Notes: generated by a model from the sequence alone, not told the origin. A stretch of DNA of 64,000 bases from Daucus carota subsp. sativus (GCF_001625215.2 NC_030384.2:37606390-37670389); one strand, 5' to 3'; numbered from the stretch's first letter, positions 49,439 to 61,348 are shown. A program made the numbers and translations.

Positions 49439-49833
49439 GAGCATCTCCAACGGCGTTGGCTATAATTGTTGGCTAAATTGGATCTGTAAGACATTATGTA
49501 AAATTTGCTGAACCTGTAAGACATTTTGCTTCAATGGTACTGGCTATATTGGTTAGCTATAATTTAAAAATAGTATGTTATTAATATTTTAAATTGTTAA
49601 AATAGAATATATCAGTTCAATATGGTAATAAATGATGTACAATCTTCCTACAGATTTTCTTACAGACCTGTAGAGGTTCGACAAATTTAGCCAGCCATAG
49701 GAGGTTGGCTAAATTTATAGACAACAGCTGAGCATGGTTGGAGTTGGGTTTTTGGAGCTGTTGGCTAAATTTTTTTATTTTAGGTATGCCACCTCACTTT
49801 TTAGCCAAGAGCTTTAGATGGTTGGAGATGCTC
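49439..49833. mobile_element. PIF/Harbinger-like MITE 1
   Basis: 395 bp with inverted ends GAGCATCTCCAACGGCGTTG and AGATGGTTGGAGATGCTC and TAA on both sides (49436-49438, 49834-49836). A 3-bp TWA duplication and a GAGCATCTCC end fit PIF/Harbinger (Tourist-like) MITEs. Subterminal GTTGGCTAAATT words are repeated internally. Confidence 0.85.
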
Positions 49834-50278
49834 TAATGGTCCCAAGAATCTATCGTGTTTAGACTTCATTAGTAATCGGCAAGTAATACGCGTAAATAAT
49901 TATAATTTTATTATAAATCTTTGGCAATAATTAATCGGCACCGCAGAAAACACATATAATTTGATAAATAATTAAACATTACATGAATATTCACATTGTA
50001 GTGTGTAGAGTCCTTTGTAGGATTGTAGGAATATCTTTTATCATAATTCCAATTTTAAAAGGATAATCCGTCTCATATACTCGAATATTCTTATTGAACT
50101 AAGAGATTATTCCTTATATTGTAGAAATTTTTAAATATAATTCATGCAATTCTTAAAAAAGATAAATCTCGTATCTTATGCTCATTAAGGAGAACAAAGC
50201 TCAAACTGATCGGGATGAGAATTCAAAATAGTGTTTAGTGATTGTTTGAAATTACATATAAAAGAATACTGATTCTTT

Positions 50279-50415
50279 TTTTTTTTTTTTTTGACAATGC
50301 GGGCTTATATGCCTTATAAATTAATATCTGTTCTAATAAATTTCGGGATGAGCCAGAGTCGAACCCGGGTGTCCCGGGACAACAGAGGATAAGCCCAACA
50401 TAACACTTGTGAAGA
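50279..50415 (-). mobile_element. tRNA-derived SINE-like element
   Basis: On the minus strand a perfect pol III B box GGGTTCGACTC (about plus 50353-50365) follows ATCCTCTGTTGTCCCGGGAC; then comes a body with TTTATTAGAACAGATATTAA and AAGGCATATAAGCC, and an A-tail (plus-strand run of about 20 T at 50275-50292). The A box is only weakly recognisable (CACAAGTGTTATGTTGGGC). Shared body with 17155-17290 supports a dispersed SINE family. No clean target duplication seen. Confidence 0.65.
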
Positions 50416-50532
50416 TTAAAAAAACAATTAACTTTATTATGGCTAAGTTATCCTTCCCACATCTCCTCACTACTCGTATCACTTATTTTGATTTTCCCAA
50501 AATAATCAAGTTATAATTATATTATGTCCTTA

Positions 50533-50847
50533 GAGCATCTCCAAGGGTCTTATTTATATTTGTTAGCTATAATATGATATATAAATAATCATCTAAAATT
50601 ATAACTAAGAGGTTCTAATTTCACTCCAATGGTATTATGTATAATTATATTATCTAAAATTATACATAATAGCTTTAGATGTTTTACAAATGTAGCAACC
50701 CCAAATTTAGTTATCTATATTTTTTTGCTAAGGGGTCATGGTGGGAGTGTAGAATTTTTACCTATTGTCTAAAATGTGCCACATAGATGCCATGTAGGTG
50801 CCACATAAACACTTTTATCTAAGAGGTCTAATGCCTTGGAGTTGCTC
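50533..50847. mobile_element. PIF/Harbinger-like MITE 2
   Basis: 315 bp with ends GAGCATCTCCAAGGGTCTTA and GCCTTGGAGTTGCTC and TTA on both sides (50530-50532, 50848-50850). Same terminus as the element at 49439 but a different interior. Confidence 0.85.
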
Positions 50848-51345
50848 TTATATGTTATAAGTCTAAAAGGAAATAATTTGATGTTATGATATTATTATCA
50901 TCAAAAACTTATCATCGGTCGAATTATATATCGAACAAATAAGTGCTAAATTAGAAAAAAAATTGTTCCATCTTGGAAGCCAACTAATATCTACTTCATA
51001 TTTACGGTTTGTTTTTTTAAATCCAAAATAAACGCTAGTTTATGATTCTTGTTTTTAATTTAAAATAAATTATGACTATCATTTTAATTGTAAAATTATA
51101 TAATTTTTTTATAAAAATAAATAAATTACATTAGATATTATAACTCTAATATAAAACACATTCATAACTATAATTTTAGTCCACACACATAGTATGAGTG
51201 ACATGTTTGATTATATTCTTTCTCTATTTTGAATATATTTATATAAATAAATTTTCAAAAAGTGTTTAGTATCAGTTAGTTTTTTAAAAATTGCTCACAT
51301 TAAAAATATACAATTATAATTTTAATGAAAAGTAAATAAATATTA

Positions 51346-51599
51346 TTCCCTCTGTCTCCCTCAATTCTTTATATTGGAGGGGGACACGGAGACCAAGACA
51401 ATGTATAAAAAATGAGTAAAGTAGATTTGAGATAGTGGAGGAAAGTAGTGAGTGTAATAGTAGTTTTTATTGTTAAATATGAAATAGTATGAGAAGATAG
51501 TGGGTGTAATAATGAGAAAAACTTACTATTTGTAGTAATGTAAAGAAATGAGAGAGACATTTCAAAATAATAACAGGAAAAAATGAGAGAGACAAAAAA
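51346..51599. mobile_element. Stowaway-like MITE, decayed right end
   Basis: About 254 bp; left end TTCCCTCTGTCTCCCTCAAT. The interior closely follows the MITE at 36646-36938, and the right end has decayed to GAGAGAGACAAAAAA before TA. Confidence 0.75.
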
Positions 51600-51711
51600 T
51601 AAATAAAATTAGAATAAGTCAAACGGATTTCTGAGAGACGGGAAGGAAAGCGTCAGCGTATCCGGGGGATCAAAATCAAAGGGAGTGAGCGTCAAGGCCG
51701 CGGCGTGGTTT

Positions 51712-51795
51712 ATGACAACTCAACCACTACTCGCTGCAATCTGCATCGCCTGGACCCTTCTTCTACTTATCCTCATAATTTGCATCCTTCAGTAA
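51712..51795 (+). other. Isolated 27-codon open frame, possible micropeptide
   Basis: ATG at 51712 opens MTTQPLLAAIC, then a hydrophobic run of Leu and Ile to TAA. It sits in an island of about 180 bp (51620-51800) clearly richer in GC than its surroundings, preceded by a leader with CAAGGCCGCGGCGTGG. It could be a short membrane peptide gene, a first exon or a decayed gene end. Nothing identifies the family. Confidence 0.3.
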
Positions 51796-52304
51796 TCATA
51801 GGCTTTTAGTGTTTTTTTTTATATTATCGTATTGTAAACTAATATGTTAACATGTGTGTATTACTGTCAGATCTCGTAGTTTGTATTTTATAAAAACAAA
51901 TCTTCACAAATTGCTTCTAAATTAAATCTTTTGGCTGACAATTCTAATTTATAAGTTTCATATGTTTGTTGACAAGATATGATTTTATTTAAAAACAAAA
52001 TTACAAAGATATGATTAGTAAGTTCAAGTATTGTTTATCTTTTCGCGTAATGTTATAAGTACCAAATTACGTACAGATTTTGTCACAAAATAATGTGACA
52101 TCGGTGATGTGATTTCCATTTATTTTTTTCTTTCTAATTTGATTGTTCTAGTATTTCCTTATATTTTGTAGGTAAATGTAAGATATGATTAATATTTTAT
52201 ATTAACTTTATATTTCGGTATAAATTTCAAACAACGGATGAAAGATAGGATGAGAGAAATTAATTATAAGATTTTCGTTATAATATTTGAATATAACAAA
52301 AGGT

Positions 52305-52655
52305 AGAGTAAATTTGAGAGTTTGGCCGAAGTTTACACCGATTTTCAAAAATTTGGCCGGAGTTTTGAATTCTTAGAAAGGTGTGTAGTCAAACTTTAGT
52401 TCAGCGTTTTAAGTGTGATTCCCGTTAAATGTCACTTAACGGGGGCCATATTTTTGGAAAGCGGAGCCAAAGTTTGACCGCCTTTTTGAGAATTCGGAAC
52501 TCATTTTTACCCTCTGCCCGTCATTCATGTTAATAACATTTAATGGGAGCCACACTTTTAAAAAACGGATCTAGCCTCCTTTCTGAGAATTTGGATTTCT
52601 GCCCCACTTTTGAAAAATTTGTGTAAATTTTGGTCACAATTTTAAAATTTACTCT
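52305..52655. mobile_element. Putative MITE with about 50-bp inverted ends
   Basis: 351 bp. Left AGAGTAAATTTGAGAGTTTG and right ACAATTTTAAAATTTACTCT are imperfect inverted repeats that continue inward (CAAAAATTTGG / CTTTTGAAAAATTTG). It contains repeated TTTGAGAATTYGG-like words. Target duplication not clear. Confidence 0.6.
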
Positions 52656-53018
52656 AAAAGTATTACGATATTTTGATAATTTAAGAAAATCTACCATGCT
52701 ACAACATATATGAATTATTAATTCTAATAATTTAACATTATACAGCTAATTACTCATTTGCTGTATTTGGAACTTATATATTATGTTTGAATGTTTCCAG
52801 CAGACGGATAATAAGAAACTAGTTGACCAACGTAATGCATGCAATTTGGAAATCCAACTCAAGTGGTTCTCTGAATGTTAGATCTGTTTTGCACAATTAT
52901 TGTTGGAAGAGGGTGATATAATATTAAGTAGAAGTTCAGTCAGTGATAATGTACAATATATCGGGATTTCGAAATCTGTAGAGTCAACCAATATAGATTT
53001 ATTAATTAAATACACGGT

Positions 53019-53190
53019 TTTTCTAGTGTGTGCTTATGGGCACTAAGCATCAAATTTTATAAGTTTGGTGAATTTTTATTGGCTCCTTCTTATTTATAAT
53101 GATGGATCTCACTGCAAATTCACCGACCACACCAATAATAATCCACCAAATTTATAAAATTTGGTGCTTAGTGTATGCACAAACTCTTAA
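53019..53190. mobile_element. Foldback MITE of about 170 bp
   Basis: Inverted arms of about 45 bp: GTGTGTGCTTATGGGCACTA continuing AGCATCAAATTTTATAA on the left; TTATAAAATTTGGTGCTTAG then TGTATGCACA on the right. High arm similarity suggests a recent or maintained foldback. No coding sense. Confidence 0.75.
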
Positions 53191-53821
53191 ATAAATACCA
53201 TATTACAATAAGAAGATAATTATAAGAGAATACTCATATAAATAAATATGGTGTTTGTTAGAAGTATCTCATTTATCATTAACCGAGGTGATTTCTCACT
53301 AAATACTTGTTTCGCTCGAGTATTTCATGCATTTTTTTAAGTGTCTGCCTAAAGTAGAAATTTTAATTAAATTTAGGTGTTTAATTCTAAACAATAAATC
53401 ATGATAACTAACTTAAAACAGGATAATTCAACCATGATTGATAATATACATTGAAGTTGAAATAATCGTAAACTTGAATCAGTTTAGTTTGATATCAAGT
53501 TTGTTCCATAATATTCATCAGATCATTCATCTTTGCGAGTCTCGTTTGAATATAATAACATATATCAATCGAGATGTTTCAAAAAAAAAAAAACATATAT
53601 CAATCGAGAATGTTTCGTATATTCAAAATTTTCTTATGACGACATCTGATACGGTGATAAGGTGAATATTCAATGATGATATGATTTTATTTTCTGGCAA
53701 TATGTATACAGAAATAGTAATTAGGTTTTCTGACACATATATAAAGTATAATTTAAATAGTTTTATATTTTTGCAAACTAAATGCTTTATTTTTTGTTCT
53801 ATGTCCTCCGATATTCACCTT

Positions 53822-54458
53822 AGGCCAACTCTAACTATAAATCCAAATTTGGATCACCAAATGATCCAAATTTTGGGTGAGATCCAAATCCTATTTCAAT
53901 CCTGTGATCCAAATATGGATCCAAATTCATTCATCTTTATAATATTCATATACTTTGATTTTATATATTTTTTAAAAATGATTAACTAATTTCATCATTA
54001 ATTTTAATAATACAATAAACGACTATACAAAAATAAAATATTACAAAATAATTCGAAAAAGATGAAACAATACATTAAAATAAATTAAAAGTATCAAAAT
54101 ATTACATTATAATACTAATTCTTAGAATTAGTATATTCTTCCCACAAATGCTCAGTCAGCGTTCGAAATTCAAGATGAGCATCTTTATTTTTGATTTTTC
54201 TGTAACGATTGATAATTTGATGTATTTTGAAATTTTAATTATACTTAACCGTTGTTTTAATTAAATTCTAATATTAATTAATCTATCTTTAGTAACATTA
54301 ACAAAATCATCAAATAATGAAAATAACAATATTTTAATGTTAAAAAGATTTGGATCAGTGAATAGCAGTGATCCAAATTTGAATCACTTTTTAGTCCACA
54401 GCTGGAGTGGTTTGGGGCAAAACTGCCCCAAATTTGGATTTTTGGATACATCCCCTTA
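53822..54458. mobile_element. Putative MITE with ATCCAAATTTGG subterminal repeats
   Basis: About 637 bp; both ends carry ATCCAAATTTGGAT-like words (CCAAATTTGGATCACC left, CCCCAAATTTGGATTTTTGG right) next to TTA. Terminal repeats are poor, so boundaries are tentative. Confidence 0.4.
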
Positions 54459-55072
54459 GCCCTACATTATAGGCCGAAAACTGAAAAAGTTATTGATTTA
54501 TTTTTTCTTCTTGGAATATAAAAAATACAGGTTCGTATATGTGGTTTATGAATTATATTTCCTTACCTTCTACCTGGAAAATAAAATTAAAAAAAGAAGA
54601 AGAAAAAACTAGATGATTTTGGGCTTACAGCTGTGTTGCCGAGATTCTACCGCATTATAGAATGGTGCAGTTCCCATTTAGTCTGAAATAGAATATAAAT
54701 TGTTGCACATAAACAATGGTAGATGATATATCTGATAACATCAAGGTCAAAGTAAAGGTCGCTCTCACATGTCTAGACGTCTAGTACAAGAACTTTGGAT
54801 AAGGAACCAAATAAAATAAAGTTTAGATATATGTTTCTAATTTTTGTAGAGTTCACAGCACTGATTTTTTTATAGGTTCCAAGGTATCTGGTGTCGTTGC
54901 AGGTTCTCATTTGTGAAAAATTATGTACATAAATATATTATTATATAGTCATACTCCAGTTTAATAACACTTGTTATTTCTGGAACTTTTCTTATAATAA
55001 TTGGTAATTTTTGTATATAAAGAGAGAGAGGTTGCAAATCAAGAAGCAAGGAAACAGGAGAGATATATTGTG
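54459..55072 (+). promoter_or_regulatory. Upstream region of the GLTP gene
   Basis: AT-rich spacer ending in a GA-rich leader (AGAGAGAGAGG) just before the GLTP ATG. TTTGTATATAAAGAG at about 55010-55024 could be a TATA box, about 60 bp from the ATG. Confidence 0.4.
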
Positions 55073-55256
55073 ATGAAAAGGAGGAGAGACATGGAGATGG
55101 AGCTGAAGATGAGATCAGAACTAAGGTCTGCCATTGAAGAGTTCTCTAAGGAGGCTTTGATAGTTCAGCCTGTTGATGATCAAGTTCATAATGCTGCAGC
55201 ACATATTCCCATCAAACCATTTCTTGTTGTCTGCAATATGGTTCTTCAAGTTCTTG

Positions 55257-55306
<50 letters not shown>

Positions 55307-55342
55307 CCTCCCTCCCCCCTCTCCCCCTCTCCCCCCCCCCCC

Positions 55343-55387
<45 letters not shown>

Positions 55388-57188
55388 AACTAATAGTTAT
55401 CATATGAAATTATGTTATTGTATCATTGTATGCAATTTTGCTTTTCTTGTTCTTATCTTTTAATATTTGATTTTATGTTCCTGCAGATAAGATTGGCCCA
55501 ACAATGGCTGTTTTGAGACAAGACATAAATCAGAATATACAGGTAAATACAAACAAAACTTTGCTTAATTATTAGGCCATGTTGCTCCTGTTTATGATTT
55601 CATATACAAACTGTTCCTTGTGTTACTTGTGGAGTTGTGGTGTGTGAAAAACACACTCCCTTCCCTTTTGACTTTTCTGTTATAGATTATAAGACATTTT
55701 TACCCTCCTTTGGCATCCTCGAAAACATATTTTAGGACCACTGAAATGTAATGCTGTTCTATTTCACTTCCAGAGACTGGAAAAGTTTCAGGAATCAAAC
55801 CCTTCATTATATTCAAATGTGGTTGAGATCCTAAAGAAAGAGAAGAATGAAGTCTCTGCAAGACATGTTACCAGCTGCAGCAGAGCATTTGTATGGCTTA
55901 CCAGGTAAATTATGATCTTTTTTCCGCTAACAACTAATCGCTCTTTTTAATTCCTCAGAGTTAGTTAGGTGTGCTCATCACAGAGGAGAGCCTTAGGAAT
56001 TTGGAAGTCGACAATTTAGCCTTATTTTTAACATAGCTCTCGGGATTAAGATGGCGAACCACTTCACAGTCACTCCTCTAGCTAAAATAATATACTAGTG
56101 CATAATTTTAGGCTAATGGCATGATGCATGTGGTTAGTTGACAACTAAAATTTTGGAGCTTGCTGACTCCGTATATAATATATTTGAGTTGGTTGCAGGT
56201 TCTTAAATTATAGATAGAAGCATATATTGTTGTGGGGTCTAAAAAAATTCATGCTGATATGGGGAAATTTGAACAAATTTTTAAGAATTAGTTTGCAAGT
56301 CCATATATCAGCTATAAGAATAAGTATTGAGCAATTTTATTTCGGTACTCTGCAGATCTCTGGATTTTACAGTGACATTGTTGCAGTTATTACTGAAGGA
56401 CTCTGAACTTAAGATGGAGAAAGCAGTAGAAGAAGCATATGTTGTCACTTTAAAACCATGGCATGGATGGATCACTTCAACGGCTTACAAGGTAACCATT
56501 CAATTTCCAGAAGTTGTTTAAAAAGCTATGTTGGTAATGCAAATGCAATTACACTAATCTTTTTGAGAATAGTTTCTTGTGTTATGCACTAATGCTTGCA
56601 AAATGTTCTTCATAAAAAACCAAAACTTCATTCTGTACTTCCTTGACTATTACTTTCATTCTGTATTTCCTTCTTTATTACTTTACTGCAATCTGTAAAT
56701 TGCAGTGAATCGGAAAAATTTACTGAATCTCTTTGACTTATTCCTTGTTTTCTTAAACTTCACCTATTTACTTGTAGTGTGTCTTCTGCAAATTTGCGCA
56801 AGTTGCCTCTGGTGCGTAGTTGTTCTTTATAACAGAAAACTTAATGTTTTGAACCTACATGAACATCATACAGTGATATATATGGTAGTTGAAATTTAAG
56901 CGGACTAATTTATGGTTTTCCAGGTAGCTCTCAAACTAGTGCCTGATACAAAAGCTTTTCTTGCCATTCTCATGTCCAATGATGAAGACAATGACAGACT
57001 TAAGGAAGAAATGGAGATGTTTATTTCACTACTTGTGCCTTTCCTCGACAAAATCCACTTAATTTCGGTGTGTGAATCCTTCTTCTGATCAATACATGTG
57101 CATCGTGTGTATATAATGTTGTCGGCACATAATTCTATTTGATATCTTGCAGATAACATTCAACTTGGATAATATGAAGTCTCCCTGA
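55073..57188 (+). CDS. GLTP-domain protein, ACD11 homologue (6 exons)
   Basis: Exons 55073-55256, 55487-55542, 55774-55904, 56356-56491, 56924-57067 and 57153-57188 join in frame by GT-AG borders, giving 228 residues. A basic/acidic N-terminus (MKRRRDMEMEL) is followed by a complete glycolipid-transfer fold: IPIKPFLVVCNMVLQVLDKI, the head-group site D74, N78, R81 (RQDINQNIQRLEKF), W121 and R124 (FVWLTRSLDF), and H160 (LKPWHGW). These are the residues GLTP and ACD11 proteins use to hold sphingolipid head groups. Length and the MKR..DM start agree with the Arabidopsis ACD11-homologue type (about 229 residues) rather than ACD11 itself. ACD11 moves ceramide-1-phosphate and its loss causes accelerated cell death. 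Intron 1 begins with a 130-bp CT tract directly at the donor. The next gene is convergent. Confidence 0.93.
55257..55386 (+). repeat. Long (CT)n/C-rich microsatellite at GLTP intron 1 donor
   Basis: The intron starts GTACTCTCTCT and remains almost pure pyrimidine for about 130 bases, with C-runs at 55327-55341. Frames across it encode only Leu-Ser or Arg-Glu runs and are not genes. Confidence 0.95.
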
Positions 57189-57730
57189 AGATGCTAGCGA
57201 AAGAAGTGAAAGAAACCACAATGTTTTAGATAGTTCAGTTTTGCTTGTAGTGTATATCCATATTATCCTTCGTGCTGTACATAACTATGTGAATCACCTT
57301 CTAATTAGCAATAGTTTACAATGTAAAAAGTCCGTAATGCAATGTGAAACGTTTGCTCAGTCGATCAGTCGTTCCAATTTTTGTAAAAAATCTGTAATGC
57401 ACAGATGTAACTGTAAATATGCTATATTTCAGAAATTATACCGTCAAAGAAAATCTTCTATCAGCTGTACAGCCTTATAAAAAAATTTCTGTATCTTTTC
57501 AACACAGGGCATTGCAGTTTTAGCCATTTGTGACTTGATCAACAAGATCTATGCTACAGGAGGTATAAATAAAGCATTGAACACAGTCATGATGTATAAA
57601 CATCCAAAGTTATTGTTAATAGTTCAAAGTCCAAAATTTTCAAGCCAATATATCTTGACACCTTGATTTCGGGTGCTGATGCATCTTTTCCTTCCAATAA
57701 CAGTTTGAAAGATATGTAGTGAAGGTCTCA
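57189..57730. other. Convergent 3' UTRs of GLTP and GH9 genes
   Basis: 542 bp between two facing stop codons, so both 3' UTRs must fit here or overlap. It contains a short repeat (TAAAAAGTCCGTAATGCA / TAAAAAATCTGTAATGCA). Confidence 0.55.
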
Positions 57731-60182
57731 TTAACGTAGATGAATGTTTTGAAAAATACCCATCATGTCGATGCCTAAATTGAGGCCATTTGAGCTAGAT
57801 GAATTTAAATGGTCACGGGTCATGAGCGGAGGGCCATGATGTGCTATGAGCGCAGCTACTAAACCAGCATTGCTCGATATGGTTGGCTCTGTAAACCATG
57901 GCTTATCCCTTTCATCTAAGAATATGTCATTATGGTCAGGACCTCCAACCATGGCTCCTACAATCTGATTTGGATTTGGTTCTTTGGCGTTCAGCCATTT
58001 ATCTCCTTCTGCACAAGAATGAGTTTTGTGATCCCATGGTATCGATGCACCTCTATGGTAAACGTGTGTTGGATACTCATCACCAAAGCCGACAATGTAG
58101 CTCATCTTCATAGGATTATCTCCAAGTATATAATCAACCTAAAACAAAAATGTAAAAATTTTACTAGTGAGATTATGATATATATTCCAATATTAAGGGG
58201 TTGAAAACCTCGCTAGGCCTTCAGAGAACTTATGTGATTATAGGCTCCAAATAAGTAGCACAAATTAGGGAATACTTGCCTGAGACCTTGAGAAACTTCT
58301 CAGTTTATCCAGTGTTACTACAGAGCCAGCACAGCTGCTACCAGATCTACGCAATAGATCAAGATAATCGCTGTACAATTTACTCAGAAAAGACGCTGTT
58401 GCAGAATATTGTAGCGGTGCACCATATTTAGGTTTCAAGAGGATCAAACCACCTGATATCAAAAGCAGAATACTTCATAATGAAATGGATTAACTAATGG
58501 CGACAATCAAGCTTCACCAGAAGTAGCACACACAAATAATTTACCGTCTGTCATATCAGATTGCAGTTTGTTGAGATAAGAACACATGAGCAAGTCAGTC
58601 CTATTGGTTGATGATCCAAATGCATCTTCATAAGGGTACCCCAGGTCAAGGAAAAATCTAAGTCTTGATAGCAAAATCTAGAGGAACAATAAGTAGAAAA
58701 TAATGTCAGGAATCAACACATATGTGTACATTCACACCACAAAAAGGCATAGTCGAGGTAAGCCTGGGATGAACAAAATTTTATAGTAGATCACATACCA
58801 TAGTTGCACTAAGCTTATTATTCCAATAAAAGATCCCATTTTCAGAGGACAATTCTTCTTTTACTGCTGCATCAAAATTTGTGGTGGCATAGTCGAGGTA
58901 AGTACTGTTCCCGGTTGAAAAAAATAACCACGTTCCACCCCATATCAACTCGTCTCTAAAACCTGAAGAATTGTAAAATTCACTGGCTTGTTTGCCACAA
59001 TCACTGTTAGTGTACATTCCCTGTATATGTCTTGTGCCATTTTTACTAGCAACTTCAAACAATTCCTCAGCTGCTTTTATTAGTTTTCCTGCATAAGCTT
59101 CGTTGTTCTTAAATACTAATGATGCTGCTGAGAATGCTGCAATAATTTCCCCTGCTAAATCTGAAGCAGTACTATCACAGACCAATACATCCCTTCCGTA
59201 GCTCATGTCTTCTGGCCTTTGCCAACAATTTATATCATTGTCAACCTTAGAATCTTTACTAGCACTCCCAACCTAAAAATTAGAAAATATTACTGTACAA
59301 AATTTTCAAGAATTAATTAACTAGATCAGAAAGGCTCACTTTTACAAACATAGCATACCTGTGAATAGATTTTACTAGGAGTGGAAGCACTTGAATTTCG
59401 AGGAACAAAGGCCTTGAGCAAATAATCACTCCCCCACTTTATGATGTCTTTTATATGCTCAAGTTCAGCTATATCATCATATTTCTCATGATACTCAATC
59501 ACAGTCCAGCTCAATAAAGTTATAGTATAAGCAGTTGACAAGCTAAATTTAATATTGTTCCCTGAATCATAAAATCCTCCCACAAGATCAACGTTCGTAG
59601 TACTACTATTTCCATCTTGTAAACCAGAATCACCTCGGAAGTTCACTAAATTGTTTTTTGGAAGAATCCCAGCTGAAAAAGAAAGTTCAAACTAATTAGA
59701 ATACCATAGATGTTATAATTCACGCAGACTGAAAAACATGGTATTTTGTCCTTACACTTTTGAGCATCAAAGAAGACAAGTGCTTGATTCACAGCAAGTG
59801 TAAGATTCTTGACAGAGTCCTGGTGATGGTGCTTGTGCAAGGGAACAAAGTGTAACAGAAAAAAGATAAGGGCAATAACAAGAAAAAAAGAAACTGTAAC
59901 ATAAACGCAACGTTTCAAGTGTGTCTTATCAGTGACAATTAGATTGTAGTCATAGGATTTAGAGAATCTTGAAGGGAGTACTGATTCATATCCGGACGGA
60001 GTTTGTGATTGAGGTAAGATGTTGAAGTCAATTTCTATGGAGTTCCAGTGGCTAGATGATGGGAGAAGCCGGCCAGCCCCAGATATTGTTGTATGAACAA
60101 AAGCAAGCGGCTGGTTATAGTCATCATCAGAAGCTGCTGTTGTAGTGTGCTGCGGTGAGCCTACAGATGATGATCGAGGCAT
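57731..60182 (-). CDS. Membrane-anchored GH9 endoglucanase, KORRIGAN type (6 exons)
   Basis: Exons 60182-59756, 59672-59359, 59272-58799, 58677-58545, 58452-58280 and 58138-57731 join in frame to give 642 residues. A cytosolic N-tail of about 90 residues precedes one membrane helix (about 92-113, YVTVSFFLVIALIFFLLHFV) and then a GH9 catalytic domain from AQKSGILPKNN, the architecture of KORRIGAN (about 620 residues), which trims glucan during cellulose synthesis. GH9 landmarks: GGFYDSGNNIKF (about 174-185), WGSDYLLKAF, VDYILGDNPMKMSYIVGFG, YPTHVYHRGASIP, and TEPTISSNAGLVAAL near the end. Two catalytic-region residues differ from the norm: the second Asp of YDAGD is Asn (N181), and the first His of HHR is Tyr (Y534). 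The acid Glu in TEPT is kept. Intron 5 has a GC donor (CAG^GCAAGT). Splice sites were chosen by frame and KORRIGAN similarity. Confidence 0.92.
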
Positions 60183-60365
60183 GGTAGACTAGGGAATGCA
60201 AGGTGAGAGCAGAATCTAAAAATGATAAAGCATAGTTTGAAAGATTTTTGACATTTCTTATGGAGATCAAGTGACTCCTAGCTGTTTTATGGACTGTCTG
60301 GTATTAGGGTGGAGTTTAATATGCATGAAAAGAACTACATGAGGTAGATTGAAGTTTACTAATAT

Positions 60366-60830
60366 AGTAATATATAAAGGAATGAAATAAATAAGATCTC
60401 TTTATTTCTATTTTTTTTTGGTATATTAGACTTCTAGTAGTAACTTCATGAATTAAGAAAGGCTAGGCAAATTATCAAAGGGGGAAGCAGTAAGATATTT
60501 CTGTTGGGAAAGTGAATTAAATATTTACATGAGAAATGTATGCCCAAGTTAGTGAATCATCTTAATGGTATGAGTCCAAGAGCTAGAGGTTGATGCATGC
60601 AACAAGAGAAGAATCCTGAAAGATAGGGAGACAGAAGTGTGAAGTTCGTGCACCAGATCAAAATCTTTTCCGGAGTCTGTGCACCAGATCCGAGTCTGTG
60701 CACCAGATCCGACCTTTTTATGTTTTAAATCATAGCCATAAATTTTAATTGGATTAAAGGTAGAAAATGTAGTTCTGAATAGAAGATTGTACAAGTCAAG
60801 CCGGATTTGCAAGCAAGAGTAGAAGTATCA
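60366..60830. repeat. Duplicated upstream block, copy 1 (GH9 promoter)
   Basis: About 465 bp, roughly 90% alike by eye to 63564-63975, same orientation. Shared words include AACTTCATGAATT, GAAAGGCTAGGCAA, TAGAGGTTGATGCATGCAAC and AAATCATAGCCATAAATTTT. This copy has an extra stretch in which GTGCACCAGATC occurs three times (60648-60710), against one diverged CTGCACCAGATC in the other. It begins about 184 bp upstream of the GH9 ATG. Confidence 0.9.
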
Positions 60831-61348
60831 TAACGGTAATTACAATGCAGTAGTTGTCAACTAAATAGATATCCTAAGACATAACATATGAAGATGAGAG
60901 GGACCAAGCTGTCCAAATGGCAACATCATGTCGAACCCGAATGCCTGCTATCCTTCCGGCTGAAGATTATTCTAAGGAAATATTGCTATTAAATTTGAGC
61001 CGTTTGTCATAACAATTTGGGTGATTCTGTTGTTTCTAACGTTTAGTAATAACTAGCATAGTTATAAATAAATATATGTTTAATTAGTAAGAAAAGGCCA
61101 AGGCAGTGACAGTAAAGATATACACAAGGGAGAGGCTGTTTCCGCAAAGAATGATTTACACAAAATGATGATATAAGGTAGCTGCAGAATGTAGTCAAGC
61201 TAGGAATAAAATGCATCACTTAAGATGAGTTTAACTGATTTTGTTACAAAAGCTTCAAGAAATGCCAAATTGCAGTAATACAATACATGAAGGCAGAATA
61301 CATATTATGAAGATGCATTATGAAATATTCATCAGTTTATTGTAGAGG
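60831..61348. other. Spacer and 3' UTR of the pathogen-related gene
   Basis: AT-rich, no gene. The right part probably forms the 3' UTR of the minus-strand gene. Confidence 0.45.

Noticed and set aside
55212-55403. Minus-strand open frame of Arg-Glu runs
   Set aside because: It is the complement of the CT microsatellite in GLTP intron 1; pure low complexity.
60549-60812. 87-codon minus-strand frame
   Set aside because: Lies in the duplicated upstream block; copy 2 does not keep the frame intact by eye and there is no known domain.
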